A stretch of DNA of 64,000 bases from Rhizomys pruinosus (GCA_009823505.1 VZQC01008071.1:554550-618549), one strand, 5' to 3'. Positions 12,870 to 23,337 are shown, numbered from the stretch's first letter. Program-made: numbers and translations. The notes: generated by a model not told the origin, from the sequence alone.

Positions 12870-13108
12870 ATCCTGCTTCCACTTTTAGGTCTAGCCTTGA
12901 GGTAGCTAGGGGCTCCCTCCTAGTGGTGGGGTGATTTTTGCCTGTGATTGACCCCACCTCTGCTCTAAGCTGAAAAACAGTGAGCTCTAGGTTCAGCAAG
13001 AGACCCTGCCTCAAGGGAATAAGGTACAGGGCACCCAGCACCCTCCTCTGGCTCTGTCCAAGGCACTGTGTGGCCACGCCTGCACACACATGCATACACA
13101 GCACACAC
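12870..13108 (+). mobile_element. B4-type SINE, partial
   Basis: Gtgagctctaggttcagcaag and agaccctgcctcaaggg, the 3' half of a B4. Confidence 0.55.
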
Positions 13109-13196
13109 ATGATTTATTTCTATAGATTACCAATGAACAATCTGAAAACATATCAAGAGAACAATTTAATTTATTAGATAGTATCAAAAAGCATTG

Positions 13197-13408
13197 GGGC
13201 TGGGAGATGGCTCTGTAATTAAGAGTGCATATTGTTCTTGCAGGGGACTGGAGTTTGGCTCCTACCTTCCACACTGGGGGATCCACAACTGCCTATAGCT
13301 CCAGGTCCATGGGGGCTCTAACGCCCTCTCCTGAACTCCCATGGAAACCTGAACTCATATGCATGTACTCACACACAGACATAAAGACAAATTTAAAAAT
13401 CATAAAAA
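13197..13408 (+). mobile_element. B2/B3-type SINE
   Basis: Ggggctgggagatggctctg head; diverged body; tail aaatttaaaaatcataaaaat. Confidence 0.8.
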
Positions 13409-13410
13409 TA

Positions 13411-13870
13411 GGGGCTGGAGAGATGGCCTAGTGGTTAAGAGCACGAACCGCTCTTACAGAGGACCCGGGTTCGATCCCCAGCACCCACATGGCGGCAGAG
13501 AACCGCCTGAAGCTCCAATTCCAGGAGAACTCCAGTTCCAGGGGAATCCGAGACCCTCTTCTGAATTCCGCGGCGTTGCACGACACGGGTGCACAAACTT
13601 GCATGCAGACAGTACATTCATNNNNNNNNNNNNNNNNNNNNNNNNNNNNNNNNNNNNNNNNNNNNNNNNNNNNNNNNNNNNNNNNNNNNNNNNNNNNNNN
13701 NNNNNNNNNNNNNNNNNNNNNNNNNNNNNNNNNNNNNNNNNNNNNNNNNNNNNNNNNNNNNNNNNNNNNNNNNNNNNNNNNNNNNNNNNNNNNNNNNNNN
13801 NNNNNNNNNNNNNNNNNNNNNNNNNNNNNNNNNNNNNNNNNNNNNNNNNNNNNNNNNNNNNNNNNNNNNN

Positions 13871-13906
<36 letters not shown>
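13411..13906 (+). mobile_element. B2-like SINE interrupted by the N gap
   Basis: Young-type body with internal duplication runs to gcagacagtacattcat, then N, then poly-A. Confidence 0.92.
13622..13870. other. Assembly gap (249 N)
   Basis: A run of N begins inside the tail of a B2-like SINE and ends in a poly-A tract (13871-13906), so the gap was probably caused by the SINE tail. Confidence 0.99.
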
Positions 13907-13908
<2 letters not shown>

Positions 13909-14268
13909 AAAAAGAATATTTTAGGAAATAGAATTAAATCGAATAGAATTAAAAAGAAATATAACAAAATAGAACATCAATTGTATTAGGAAGGCCATTA
14001 TCACACAAAAACAGATAAACATGTTGTGGATTGGTGAGAAATGTGGCTAGCTGAGTTCACTCCCAAGAACCCGAGTAAATGCAGGTTGGAAAGTGAAGCG
14101 TGCTGCATGCTCCCGCCCTGGCAATGCTCCATCCCTTCTTTTCTGGTTGGTCCCCTCTGCATATCCCATATCTTTGTCTATTTTTTGGAGTCTAATTTTT
14201 GGAGATGGCGCATTTTAAGATTAAGTGAGGCCATATGGGTAGAATCTAATTAAATATGATTGATAGTC

Positions 14269-14486
14269 CTTTTTTTAATTTTTTATGTGTATTGAGTATA
14301 TACTGTCTGCATGTAGGTAGGTGCACCCGTGTCATGCAATGCCAAGGAGGTCAGAAGAGGGCGTCAGATTCCCCTGGAACTGGAGTTAAAGACAGTTCTT
14401 AGCCACCATGTGGGTGCTGGGGATTGAACCAGGTCCTCTGCAAGAGCAGTTGGTGCTCTTAACCACTGAGCCATCTCTCCAGCCCC
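14269..14486 (-). mobile_element. B2-like SINE without internal duplication
   Basis: Single copy of the 17-bp motif (cctggaactggagttaaag). TSD atgattgatagtc on both sides (about 14256-14268 and 14488-14500). Confidence 0.93.
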
Positions 14487-14515
14487 ATGATTGATAGTCT
14501 TTAAAGAAAAGTCAG

Positions 14516-14719
14516 GGGCTGGAGAGATGGCCTATCGGCTAAGAGTGCCAACTGCTCTAGCAGAGGACCTAGGTTCCATCCCCAGCATCCACATGGTGGC
14601 TGAAACTGTCTGTAACTCCAGTTCCAGGGGAATCCGATGCCCTCTTCTGACCTCCACGGCATTGCGCGACATGGCTACACAAACCTACATGCAGTCAGTA
14701 CATTCATACACATACAAAA

Positions 14720-14766
<47 letters not shown>

Positions 14767-14770
14767 AATT
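14516..14770 (+). mobile_element. B2-like SINE with (TAAA)n tail
   Basis: Head ggggctggagagatggccta; single 17-bp motif; tail repeat 14717-14767. Confidence 0.92.
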
Positions 14771-14789
14771 TAAAAAAAAAGAAAAGTCC

Positions 14790-14911
14790 ACCGGGCATGG
14801 TGGCGTACACCTTTAATCCTAGCACTTGGGAGGCAGAGGCAGGCAGATCTTTGTGAGTTCAAGGCCAGCCTGGTCTACAGAGTGAGTTCCAGGACAGCTG
14901 GGACTACAGGG
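14790..14911 (+). mobile_element. B1 SINE truncated at N
   Basis: Ends ggactacaggg immediately before the N; the last part of the element is missing. Confidence 0.9.
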
Positions 14912-14912
14912 N
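14912..14912. other. Single N at a suspected misjoin
   Basis: A B1 element (14790-14911) is cut off exactly at this N. The sequence to the right is a noisy inverted copy of 17.2-18.26 kb, so this N likely marks a gap closed with a poor read. Confidence 0.8.
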
Positions 14913-14929
14913 ATTATTACAATGTATAA

Positions 14930-15166
14930 AGCTTTTTTTTTTTTAATTTTATGTATTCTTTATGTATATGAAGGACTGTCTGCATGTATGTTGCACCCGT
15001 GTCGTGCAAACGCCGCGGAGGTCAGAAAGGTGTCGACCTGCCCTGGAACTGGAGTTCTCCCTGGAATTGGAGTTTCAGACGGTTCTTACTTCGCCGCCAT
15101 TTGGGTGCTGGGGATCGAACCCCTGTCGGTGCTCTTAACTGCTAGTCCATTTCTCCAGCCCTAGGT
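14930..15166 (-). mobile_element. B2-like SINE, noisy copy
   Basis: Counterpart of the B2 at 17999-18242, with multiple small deletions and duplications; part of the suspect inverted arm. Confidence 0.85.
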
Positions 15167-15868
15167 GTTTTTATCTCTCCAGCCCCAGTGTATAAATCTT
15201 ATACTTAATTTATTCCATAATATTTTACTCTTTAAAGGTTTAATTATGGCCGAGCATGGTAGCACACACCTTTATTTTCAGAACTCCGAAACAGAGCAGG
15301 TGAGCTGAAGGCCATCCCCCTTGCATAGGGAGTTCCTAGGCAGCCTGGTCTAGCAGTAGGAACCCTGTCCCAAAAGAAATAAATTATGGTAAAATACAAG
15401 TACTGTTTAGCATCTTCGGCAGTTTTTAGCGTATGGTTAGTATTGTAAGCATGTCTACATCGGCACATAGTCAATCTCCAAGATGCTTCATCTGATAAAG
15501 ACAGAAACTCTAGATGTGCAGAGCACAATTCCCATCATCCCCCTCCCGAGTCCACGGCAGCCACCTTCCACTTTCTACTCTAGGCACCACTTAGAAATGG
15601 AATCCTGTGTTCTGTCTTTTTGTGGATTTCCTATTTCCTTCGGCATGATAACCTCAGCATTCTTAGATATTGCAATGCTTACAATTCATGTACCACCTTT
15701 TTGTTTGTCTTCTGTGTGGTCAGAGAACACTTGGGGTGCTTTCATTCATCACATTTGGGGCTATTATGATTAACTCTGCTTTAAACATGAAAGTACAAAC
15801 ACATTAGTGTGTTAGGCCAACCATAACAAAATATTATAACTGACTGGCTTAAAAAACAGCAATTACAT

Positions 15869-16045
15869 GCCGGGCATGGTGGCAGCACGACTTTAATCCT
15901 ACACTTGGGAGCAGAGGGCCAACTCGGAACTCTGTTAGTTCAAGGCCAGCCTGTGCTACATAGTGGATATTTCGCAGTCATCTGGGCTACATGGATACCC
16001 TGTCTCAAAAAAATAAAAAAGTCCAAAAAAAAAAAGAAAAAGAAA
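15869..16045 (+). mobile_element. B1 SINE, noisy copy
   Basis: Counterpart of the B1 at 17177-17328 with many indels (e.g. ggtggcagcacgactttaat). Confidence 0.85.
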
Positions 16046-16061
16046 AAGAAAAAAACATCAA

Positions 16062-16312
16062 TTAGGGCAGGAGAGATGGCCTACGGTTAAGAGCCCGACT
16101 GCTCTTGCAGAGAACCCGGGTTCGATGCCCCAGCACCCAGCATGGCGGCTGAGAACCGTCGTGTAGCTCGCAATTTCAGGAGAACTTCCAGTTCCAGGGG
16201 AATCCTGACACCTTCTTCTGAGCCTCGCGCAGCTTGCAACGACATGGGTGCCAACCTTCCATGCAAAGACAGTACAACTCATACACATACAAAAGATAAT
16301 AAGTAAAAAAAA
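16062..16312 (+). mobile_element. B2-like SINE, noisy
   Basis: Young-type body with scattered single-base insertions (gttcgatgccccagcaccc, gaaccgtcgtgtagctcg), unlike normal copies nearby. Confidence 0.88.
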
Positions 16313-16447
16313 GACACAGGCATTAAAGTCTGGTACTCGGGAGGCAGAGGTTGGCGGATCTCTGAGTTCAAGGCCAGCATGGGGCTACATGGAGACCCTA
16401 TCTCAAAAAAGCAAATAAACCACACACACACACACACACACACACAC
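16313..16447 (+). mobile_element. B1 SINE with (CA)n tail
   Basis: Short B1 (actcgggaggcagaggttgg) with CA tail 16421-16447. Confidence 0.75.
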
Positions 16448-17174
16448 TAGCAATTAATTTTTCTTAGTGGTAGAGGCTCAATGTCCAAGAGCACCATGTC
16501 CACAGGACTGGCTTCTCCTGATGCCTTCTTTTTGTGGCTTGTAGTCTCTATTCCTTTTCCTTTGAAGCAGATTTTCCTTTCGTCTCCCTCTCCTCTCAAC
16601 TCGCTCCTTTCCTGCCTACTTCCCTTTCAGCTCTCTCCGCCTCTCCTCCCTTCCTCTGGAGTGCAAATGGGGTCCCTCTTAAACCCTAGGCATGCCTGGA
16701 AAACTCGATCTCTCCCCTACCTTCCAAGTGTCTGGAATTCCCCAGGACGTCAGGTTTTATGTGGTTCTGGAGAGCGAACCCAGGCTGCATGCAGCTAGGC
16801 AAGTACACTACCAGTGACAGTCGCAGCACTCTTTTTTTTTTTGATTTTTTTTTTTGTTTGTTCTTTTTTGGGGACAGGGCCTAGGAACTTGGTGACATCA
16901 TACATACACATTTGCAAGGCTATAGAAACACAATGCAAGCAGTGGTGACCTTTGAGCTGATTGGTTGTGTTTAGCAGCTGTGAAGCCGCTTGGAGAGGAA
17001 TGGGCTTCTTAGGAGGTAGGAAGCACTGCTAAAGGGCTGGGAAAGTTCATCCTGACCTCAGGGAGCTGTGGGAACTAGGAACTCAGGGTCAGACTGTATT
17101 CTTGCAGTTAAGGCAGTTATGGGAACCAGGTTTGCTTCAACTAGAGAGTTGCTCCTGCATAGTTAATCCTTTCC
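16448..17174. other. Spacer between the inverted arms, no gene recognised
   Basis: Unique-looking DNA with poly-T near 16832-16865; a 105-codon open frame at 16481-16798 has no recognisable domain. Confidence 0.5.
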
Positions 17175-17176
17175 TT

Positions 17177-17328
17177 TTTTTTTGGACTTTTTTGAGACAG
17201 GGTCTCCCTGTAGCCCCAGCTGTCCTGGAACTCACTCTGTAGACCAGGCTGGCCTTGAACTCACAGAGATCCGCGTGCCTCTGCCTCCCAAGTGCTAGGA
17301 TTAAAGGCGTGCGCCACCATGCCCGGCA
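17177..17328 (-). mobile_element. B1 SINE, antisense
   Basis: Clean copy: agacagggtctccctgtag to gccaccatgcccggc. Confidence 0.93.
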
Positions 17329-17998
17329 TGTAATTGCTGTTTTTTAAGCCAGTCAGTTATAATATTTTGTTATGGTTGGCCTAACACACTAATGTGTTTG
17401 TACTTTCATGTTTAAAGCAGAGTTAATCATAATAGCCAAAATGTGAAAGCAACCCAAGTGTTCTCTGACACACAAAGACAAACAAAAGGTGGTACATGAA
17501 CTTGTAACGCATTGCAATATCTAAGAATGCTGAGGTTATCATGCCGAAGGAAATAGGAAATCCACAAAAAGACAGAACACAGGATTCCATTTCTAAGTGG
17601 TGCCTAGAGTAGAAAGTGGAAGGTGGCTGCCGTGGACTCGGGAGGGGGATGATGGGAATTGTGCTCTGCACATCTAGAGTTTCTGTCTTTATCAGATGAA
17701 GCATCTTGGAGATTGACTATGTGCCGATGTAGACATGCTTACAATACTAACCATACGCTAAAAACTGCCGAAGATGCTAAACAGTACTTGTATTTTACCA
17801 TAATTTATTTCTTTTGGGACAGGGTTTCCCTGTAGCCCAGGCTGGCCTAGAACTCCCTATGCAGACTGGCCTCAGCCTCACCTGCCTCTGTTCTCCGGAG
17901 TTCTGAAACTAAAGGTGTGCACTACCATGCTCGGCCATAATTAAACCTTTAAAGAGTAAAATATTATGGAATAAATTAAGTATAAGATTTATACACTG

Positions 17999-18242
17999 GG
18001 GGCTGGAGAGATGGCCTAGCGGTTAAGAGCGCCGACCGCTCTTGCAGAAGACCCGGGTTCGATCCCCAGCACCCACATGGCGGCCGAGAACCGTCTGAAA
18101 CTCCAATTCCAGGAGAGCTCCAGTTCCAGGGCAGTCCGACACCCTCTTCTGACCTCCGCGGCGTTGCACGACACGGGTGCACAGACTTGCATGCAGACAG
18201 TACATTCATACACATATGGAAATAAATAAAATTAAAAAAAAA
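17999..18242 (+). mobile_element. B2-like SINE, young copy, 15-bp TSD
   Basis: A box tggcctagcgg, B box gggttcgatcccc, many intact CpGs and the internal duplication. TSD aagatttatacactg flanks it exactly. Confidence 0.96.
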
Positions 18243-18463
18243 AAGATTTATACACTGAAAATCAATACATGGCTGAAAGAAATTAAAGAAATAAATGGAA
18301 TGATAGCTTACATTAGTGAATTTCAACACTAGTGAAGAAGATAATACTACCTAAAGCAATATGCAAATTCAATGAAATATCTCAAGAGCATTTCTTCATT
18401 TAAATATGTGTTATGTGTATATGTGTCTATGTGCCTATACATCGTGTATGTGTCTGTATGTGT

Positions 18464-18464
18464 A

Positions 18465-18505
<41 letters not shown>

Positions 18506-18660
18506 GTCTGTGTGTGTGGGGGGGTGTGGGTATACTCTTGAAGGCCAGAAGAGAAGTCTTGGCAGTTGTGAGCCACTTCACGTGGATGCTGGGAAGTGAA
18601 CTCGGGTCTTCTGGAAGAGCAGCAAAGTGTTCCTAACAGCTGAGCCATCTCTCCAGCCCC
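18464..18660 (-). mobile_element. B2-type SINE preceded by (TC)n
   Basis: TC repeat 18464-18507, then antisense body ending ccatctctccagcccc. Confidence 0.8.
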
Positions 18661-18695
18661 TCAAGAACATTTTTTTTACAGAAATAGGGAAACCT

Positions 18696-18989
18696 GGAAC
18701 TAGGCCCAGTGGTACACACTTGTAACACCAGCACTCGGGAACCAGGCCCCGCGGTCCACACCTGTAACACCAGCACTCGGGAACCAGGCCCCGCGGTCCA
18801 CACCTGTAACACCAGCACTCGGGAACCAGGCCCCGCGGTCCACACCTGTAACACCAGCACTCGGGAACCAGGCCCCGCGGTCCACACCTGTTACACCAGC
18901 ACTCGGGAACCAGGCCCCGAGGTCCACACCTGTAACACCAGCACTCGGGAACCAGGCCCCGTGGTCCACACCTGTTACACCAGCACTCA
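18696..18989. repeat. 42-bp minisatellite, 7 copies
   Basis: Seven head-to-tail 42-bp units starting ggaaccaggccccgcggtcc and ending accagcactcg. The first unit (18696-18737) is the most diverged (ggaactaggcccagtgg...) and resembles the head of a SINE (gtaacaccagcactc); the last continues into SINE-like aggaaggagg sequence. Because 42 is divisible by 3, spurious repeats appear in all reading frames. Confidence 0.95.
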
Positions 18990-19109
18990 GGACAATGAGG
19001 AAGGAGGATAAGGAACTTGAATTTTGAGGACAACCTGAGTGACATGCTAAGACCTTGTTTCAACAAAGAGAGAAACAGAGGAGAAAAGAGAAGGAATGAG
19101 AAAACCTTG

Positions 19110-19245
19110 TATGAAATTTCAAGGAACCACCAGGAATGGTGATGAACATCTGTAGTGTACAGTGCATTGAGGCAGGAAGAAGGAGAGATCAAGGCCAGCT
19201 GGAGTGAGGGACTTACTAAGATCCAGTCTCAAAAAAATCTTAAAA
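19110..19245 (+). mobile_element. Diverged B1-like SINE
   Basis: Accaggaatggtgatgaacat and gatcaaggccagctgg suggest an old B1. Confidence 0.45.
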
Positions 19246-19357
19246 AATGAAGTTGGTGGACTCAAACATTCTACAGTTTTATTTGAAATTTTACTGCAAA
19301 GTCACAAATGTACCTTAAATATGCACAATGAAATGTATCTTTTAAAAAAGCTACATA

Positions 19358-19573
19358 GGGCTGGGGAGATGGCCTAGCAGTAAAGAGTACCAACTGCTCT
19401 TGCAGAGGACCCAGGTTCAACCCGCAGCACCTACATGGCAGCTGAGAACTGTCTTGAACACCAGTTCCAAGGGAATCTGACACCCTCTTCTGACCTCTGC
19501 AGCATTGCATGACAAGGGTGCACAAACCTGCATGCAGACAGTACATTCATACACATACAAAATAAATAAAAAT
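19358..19573 (+). mobile_element. B2-like SINE, first of two at one target
   Basis: Flanked by aaaaaagctacata at 19344-19357 and 19574-19587. Confidence 0.93.
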
Positions 19574-19587
19574 AAAAAAGCTACATA

Positions 19588-19733
19588 AAGCTGGGCGTGG
19601 TGGTGCACACTTTTAATCCTAGCACTCGGGAGGCAGAGGCAGGTGGATCTTTGTGAGTTCAAGGCTGGCCTGGTCTACAGAATGAGTTCCTGGACAGCTG
19701 GGGCTACAAGGAGACCCTGTTTTGAAAACACCA
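19588..19733 (+). mobile_element. B1 SINE, second insertion at the same target
   Basis: Flanked by the same 14-mer at 19574-19587 and 19734-19747; agctgggcgtggtggtgcac head. Confidence 0.93.
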
Positions 19734-19764
19734 AAAAAAGCTACATAATTAAACCCCTACCTAT

Positions 19765-21035
19765 CCCCCTATACAAAAATCAACTCCAAATGGATCCTTT
19801 GTGAAAGACCTTAGTGTGAAAACCCGAAACTCTGAAGGTGATAGAAGAAAACATTGGCAGCAACCTACAAGACATAGGCAGAGGAGAAGACTTTCTTTTA
19901 AAAATGTTTTTAATTTATTATTTTTTATGTGTATGAGCATACTCAGCAGCTGTGCAGGAAATAAGGATGACAATTGACAAGTGGGAGGGACCTCATTAAA
20001 CTCAAAAGCTTCAATACAGGGAAAGAATCAGGCAAGTGAAGAGAAAACCCACAGAGTAGGAGGAAACATTCTCCGCTGATACATCCAACAGAGCATTAAC
20101 TTCCAGAATATACAAACTACTCAAAAAACAAAAAAGAAAACAAATGACTCACTCAAAAGATGGAGTAAAGAGCTGAATGAACAGAGACTTCAGAAGTGAG
20201 GATATAAAGATGGCTGAGAAACATCTTAAAAAGTGTTCAACATCGCTAATAATTAAGGAAATGCAAATTAAAATCACTTTAAGATATCATCTCACTCTGA
20301 TAAGACTGGCTAAGATCAAGAAAACAAATAACACCAAATGCTGGAGAGGTTTCAGGGGAAGGGGAACACTCATCCACTGCTGGTGGAAATGTAAACTCGT
20401 ACAGCCACTATGGAAAGCAGTGTGGAGAACCCTTAAAAGACTCAAAATGAGGGGCTGGAGAGATGGCCTAGCCGTTAAGAGTACCGACTGCTCTTGCAGG
20501 GGACCCGGGTTCGATCCCCAGCACCCACATGGCAGCTGAGAACCATCTTTGACTCCAGTCCCAGGGGAATCCAACGCCCTCTTCTGACCTCCTCGGCATT
20601 GCACGACACGGGTGCATGGACCTGCATGCAGACAGTGCATTCGTACACATAAAAAATGAATAAATAATTTTAATTTAAAAAAGACTCAAAATGAGCCTAC
20701 ACCTGACCCAGCCATACCACTCCTGGATATATACCCACAAGACTCATCCTACCACAAAAACACATGCACATCTATGTTTATTGCAGCTCTCTTCACTATA
20801 GTGAAGTGCTGGAACTAACCCAAGTGCCCCTTAACCAATGAGTGGATAGAGAGAATGTGGTACATCTACACAATGGAGATCTATGCAGCAGCAAAGAAAG
20901 ATGACATCATGAACTTTGCAGGTAAATGGATGGAACTAGAAGATATTATGTTAAGTGAAGTAATACAGTCCCAGGAAAACAAACGAAGAATGGTATCCCT
21001 CATCTGTGTACCTAGTTGTAAGGCAAGCTGTTATA
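19765..21035 (+). mobile_element. Old L1 fragment (ORF2 end), interrupted by SINEs
   Basis: Typical decayed L1 ORF2 3' sequence: aatgctggagaggtttcag, tggtggaaatgtaaactcg, cactatggaaagcagtgtgg, then atatatacccacaagac and agtggatagagagaatgtgg, gatgacatcatgaactttgc. Stops and indels abound. A B2 interrupts it at 20452-20676 and a short SINE-tail-like piece at about 19896-19950. Confidence 0.85.
20452..20676 (+). mobile_element. B2-like SINE inserted in L1, 17-bp TSD
   Basis: Full-length tRNA-derived SINE with A box tggcctagccg and B box gggttcgatcccc. Exact TSD aaaagactcaaaatgag at 20435-20451 and 20677-20693. Lacks the 17-bp internal duplication seen in other copies. Confidence 0.95.
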
Positions 21036-21187
21036 TTCCTCTTTACCTGAAAGCAACTGTGCTCTTAATAATGTGAATCCTTTAACAGGTTCTAGAATTA
21101 ACCTACCACTTATTTTCAGAATTTGGAATCTTGGTATATGGATGGAGGGTATGTATGCATATTTTAGAGTAATATAAAATTAAAAGG

Positions 21188-21412
21188 GGGGCTGGAGAGA
21201 TGGCCTAGCGGTTAAGAGCACCAACTGCTCTTGTAGAGGACCCGGGTTTGATCCCCAGCACCCACATGGTGGCTGAAAACCGTCTTTAACTCCAGTTCCA
21301 GGGGAATCCAACACCCTCTTCTGTCCTCCGCGGCATTGCACGACGGGTGCACAAACCTACGTGCAGACAGTACATTCATACACATAAAATATAAATAAAA
21401 TTTAAAAAAATT
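21188..21412 (+). mobile_element. B2-like SINE without internal duplication
   Basis: Flanking aattaaaaggg on both sides; single 17-bp motif. Confidence 0.92.
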
Positions 21413-21679
21413 AAAAGGGAAAAATGTGAAGCCTGAAATATGATTGGGACAAAGAAGCAACTGAAACAGTGAAGTTCTCCACAAAACAATAATCCTCTGC
21501 TTTGAAAAAACTTTGGAAAAACTCAGAAAAAGATGCAAGACATGTATGGCAGAATGCATGAACTTGGGTGGCTTGGGGGGCATGGAAAGGGGAATGAGTC
21601 TAAATTGGACTAAGAAATGATGTATGAAAAAGTTTAATAACGATTTTTTAAAAAGAGCTGCAAGAGAAAAGCTACATGA

Positions 21680-21785
21680 AGGCTGGGCACAGGGGCACAC
21701 ACCTAGTTCCAGCCAAATCTGCAAAGGGAGTTCCGGGTCAGCTACAGGAAGACCCTGCCCCGGAACACCAAAAAAAAAAAAAAAG
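21680..21785 (+). mobile_element. Short B1-like SINE
   Basis: Aggctgggcacaggggcacac head and gaccctgccccggaacacc end, with internal deletion and poly-A. Confidence 0.6.
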
Positions 21786-21879
21786 AAGATAAGGCCAGTT
21801 GCCCAAGATGAGTACAATAGGAAGAACAGACAAAGTTTTGTTTTGATCAGTTGTGAAATATCCCACCACAAAGTTTAGC

Positions 21880-22557
21880 AATTTAAAACAAACACCATTT
21901 GCTACCTCTCATAGTCTGAGTTGACTTGACTGGGCTCAGTCAGCCAGTTCTATAGCTGCGTGTAATAGTGGCCACAGCCAGAGTCATAGGGAGCTTCAGG
22001 TGTGGACTGCCTAAGATGGCTCTCTCACAGGTATGGCAGCTTGTTGGAAATAAAAATGGGTTCACTTGGGATGGTGGGACAAGTGGGTCCATGTAGATTC
22101 AGGGATTTTCTTTCCACATGGACCTCCAACAGATGTAGCTGTAATTATGAGTACCTAAAATACAAGACTGAAGCAACCCAGCATTTGGAATACAGGCCTA
22201 GAATTGGCACAATTTATGAATCCTCAAGGTGAGTGACAGGGTCAGCTCAGGTTCACTGTGGGCAGTGAACACAGGGTACACACCCTGCAGATGGGATTCA
22301 CTGGTGGCCGTCTGTGGGAACTAGCTCCCACCCCCTGGACTTAGGAGGGAGGGTTAGGTTATTGCGATAGACTAGGTCATAGATTATAGTTTATATTTAT
22401 ACTCGAAACACAGACCAGCAAATTGAGTTAAGAGCTAAAGTCATGAAGCGGACTGAACTTGGTAACTAACAGAAATGAGGAACATGGATGACTGGTTTCC
22501 TTCTTGAGTTTAAGAATTGATACAGTTGTTAATTACTGAGATACAAAACAAAGTACA
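21880..22557. other. Intergenic, nothing recognised
   Basis: No exon or SINE identified. Confidence 0.45.
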
Positions 22558-22803
22558 GGGCTGGAGAGATGGCCTAGCGGTTAAGAGCACCGACCGCTCT
22601 TACAGAGGACCCGGGTTCGATCCCCAGCACCCACATGGCGGCTGAGAACCGTCCGAAACTCCAATTCCAGGAGAACTCCAGTTCCAGGTGAATCCGACAC
22701 CCTCTTCTGACCTCCACGGCATTGCACAATATGGGTGCACAAACTTGCATGCAGACAGTACATTCATACACATACATAAATAAATAAAAATTAATAAAAA
22801 AAA
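22558..22803 (+). mobile_element. B2-like SINE, young copy
   Basis: Internal duplication and intact B box; flanks share aaagtaca. Confidence 0.94.
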
Positions 22804-23066
22804 AAAGTACAAGGAAGGGTTGTGGTAGCACGGATACTGGCACTCGGAGGGAGCAGACCAAAACCAGGTCTATGGAGCAGACAGAAGACTCAGGTGCAGA
22901 GCAACGGAGAACATGGACTGGCATGAATTGCTCACCGAGGGATATAAAAAGAAAAGAAAACCCTGAACAGGACTCTGTAACACCGACATTTGGTGGGTGA
23001 GCAGAAAGTGTAGACACAAAAGAGACTAGAACTAAAAGCTAGTGTAATGTAAAAAGGAGGGCTTGC

Positions 23067-23309
23067 GGGCTGGAGAGATGGCCTAGCGGTTAAGCGCGCC
23101 GACCGCTCTTACAGAGGACCCGGGTTCGATCCCCAGCACCCACATGGCGGCCGAGAGCCGTCTGAAACTCCAATTCCAGGAGAACTCCAGTTCCAGGGGA
23201 ATCCGAGACCCTCTTCTGACCTCCGCGGCATTGCACGACACGGGTGCACAAACCTGCATGTAGACAGTACATTGATACACATACAGAAATAAATAAAAAT
23301 TAAAAAAAA
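23067..23309 (+). mobile_element. B2-like SINE, young copy, 16-bp TSD
   Basis: Exact TSD aaaaaggagggcttgc at 23051-23066 and 23310-23325. Confidence 0.96.
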
Positions 23310-23337
23310 AAAAAGGAGGGCTTGCCTAGCACTCCCG

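Larger units (their letters stand above)
14913..16045 (+). repeat. Left arm of inverted duplication (noisy copy)
   Basis: Reverse-complement match to 17175-18262, including an antisense B2, a unique segment (about 15189-15868) and a B1. Many one- to few-base indels against the other arm, mainly in the outer thirds; the middle (about 15390-15690) is nearly identical. Probably an assembly artefact. Confidence 0.85.
17175..18262 (-). repeat. Right arm of inverted duplication (clean copy)
   Basis: Contains a full-length antisense B1 (17177-17328), unique DNA and a B2 (17999-18242) with an exact 15-bp target-site duplication aagatttatacactg at 17984-17998 and 18243-18257. SINE parts match family consensus well, so this arm is the likely true sequence. 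Confidence 0.85.

Noticed and set aside
15483..15773. 96-codon frame repeated on the other strand at 17423-17704, suggesting a duplicated gene
   Set aside because: Explained by the inverted duplication/assembly artefact; the frame has no recognisable domain and differs by noise-type indels at the end.
18578..19192. 204-codon frame with Cys-Gly-Pro-rich repeats, superficially like a repeat protein
   Set aside because: It is the translation of a 42-bp minisatellite, which is open in several frames because 42 is divisible by 3.
21212..21871. 219-codon minus-strand frame
   Set aside because: Consists partly of antisense B2 and B1 sequence; no protein family recognised.
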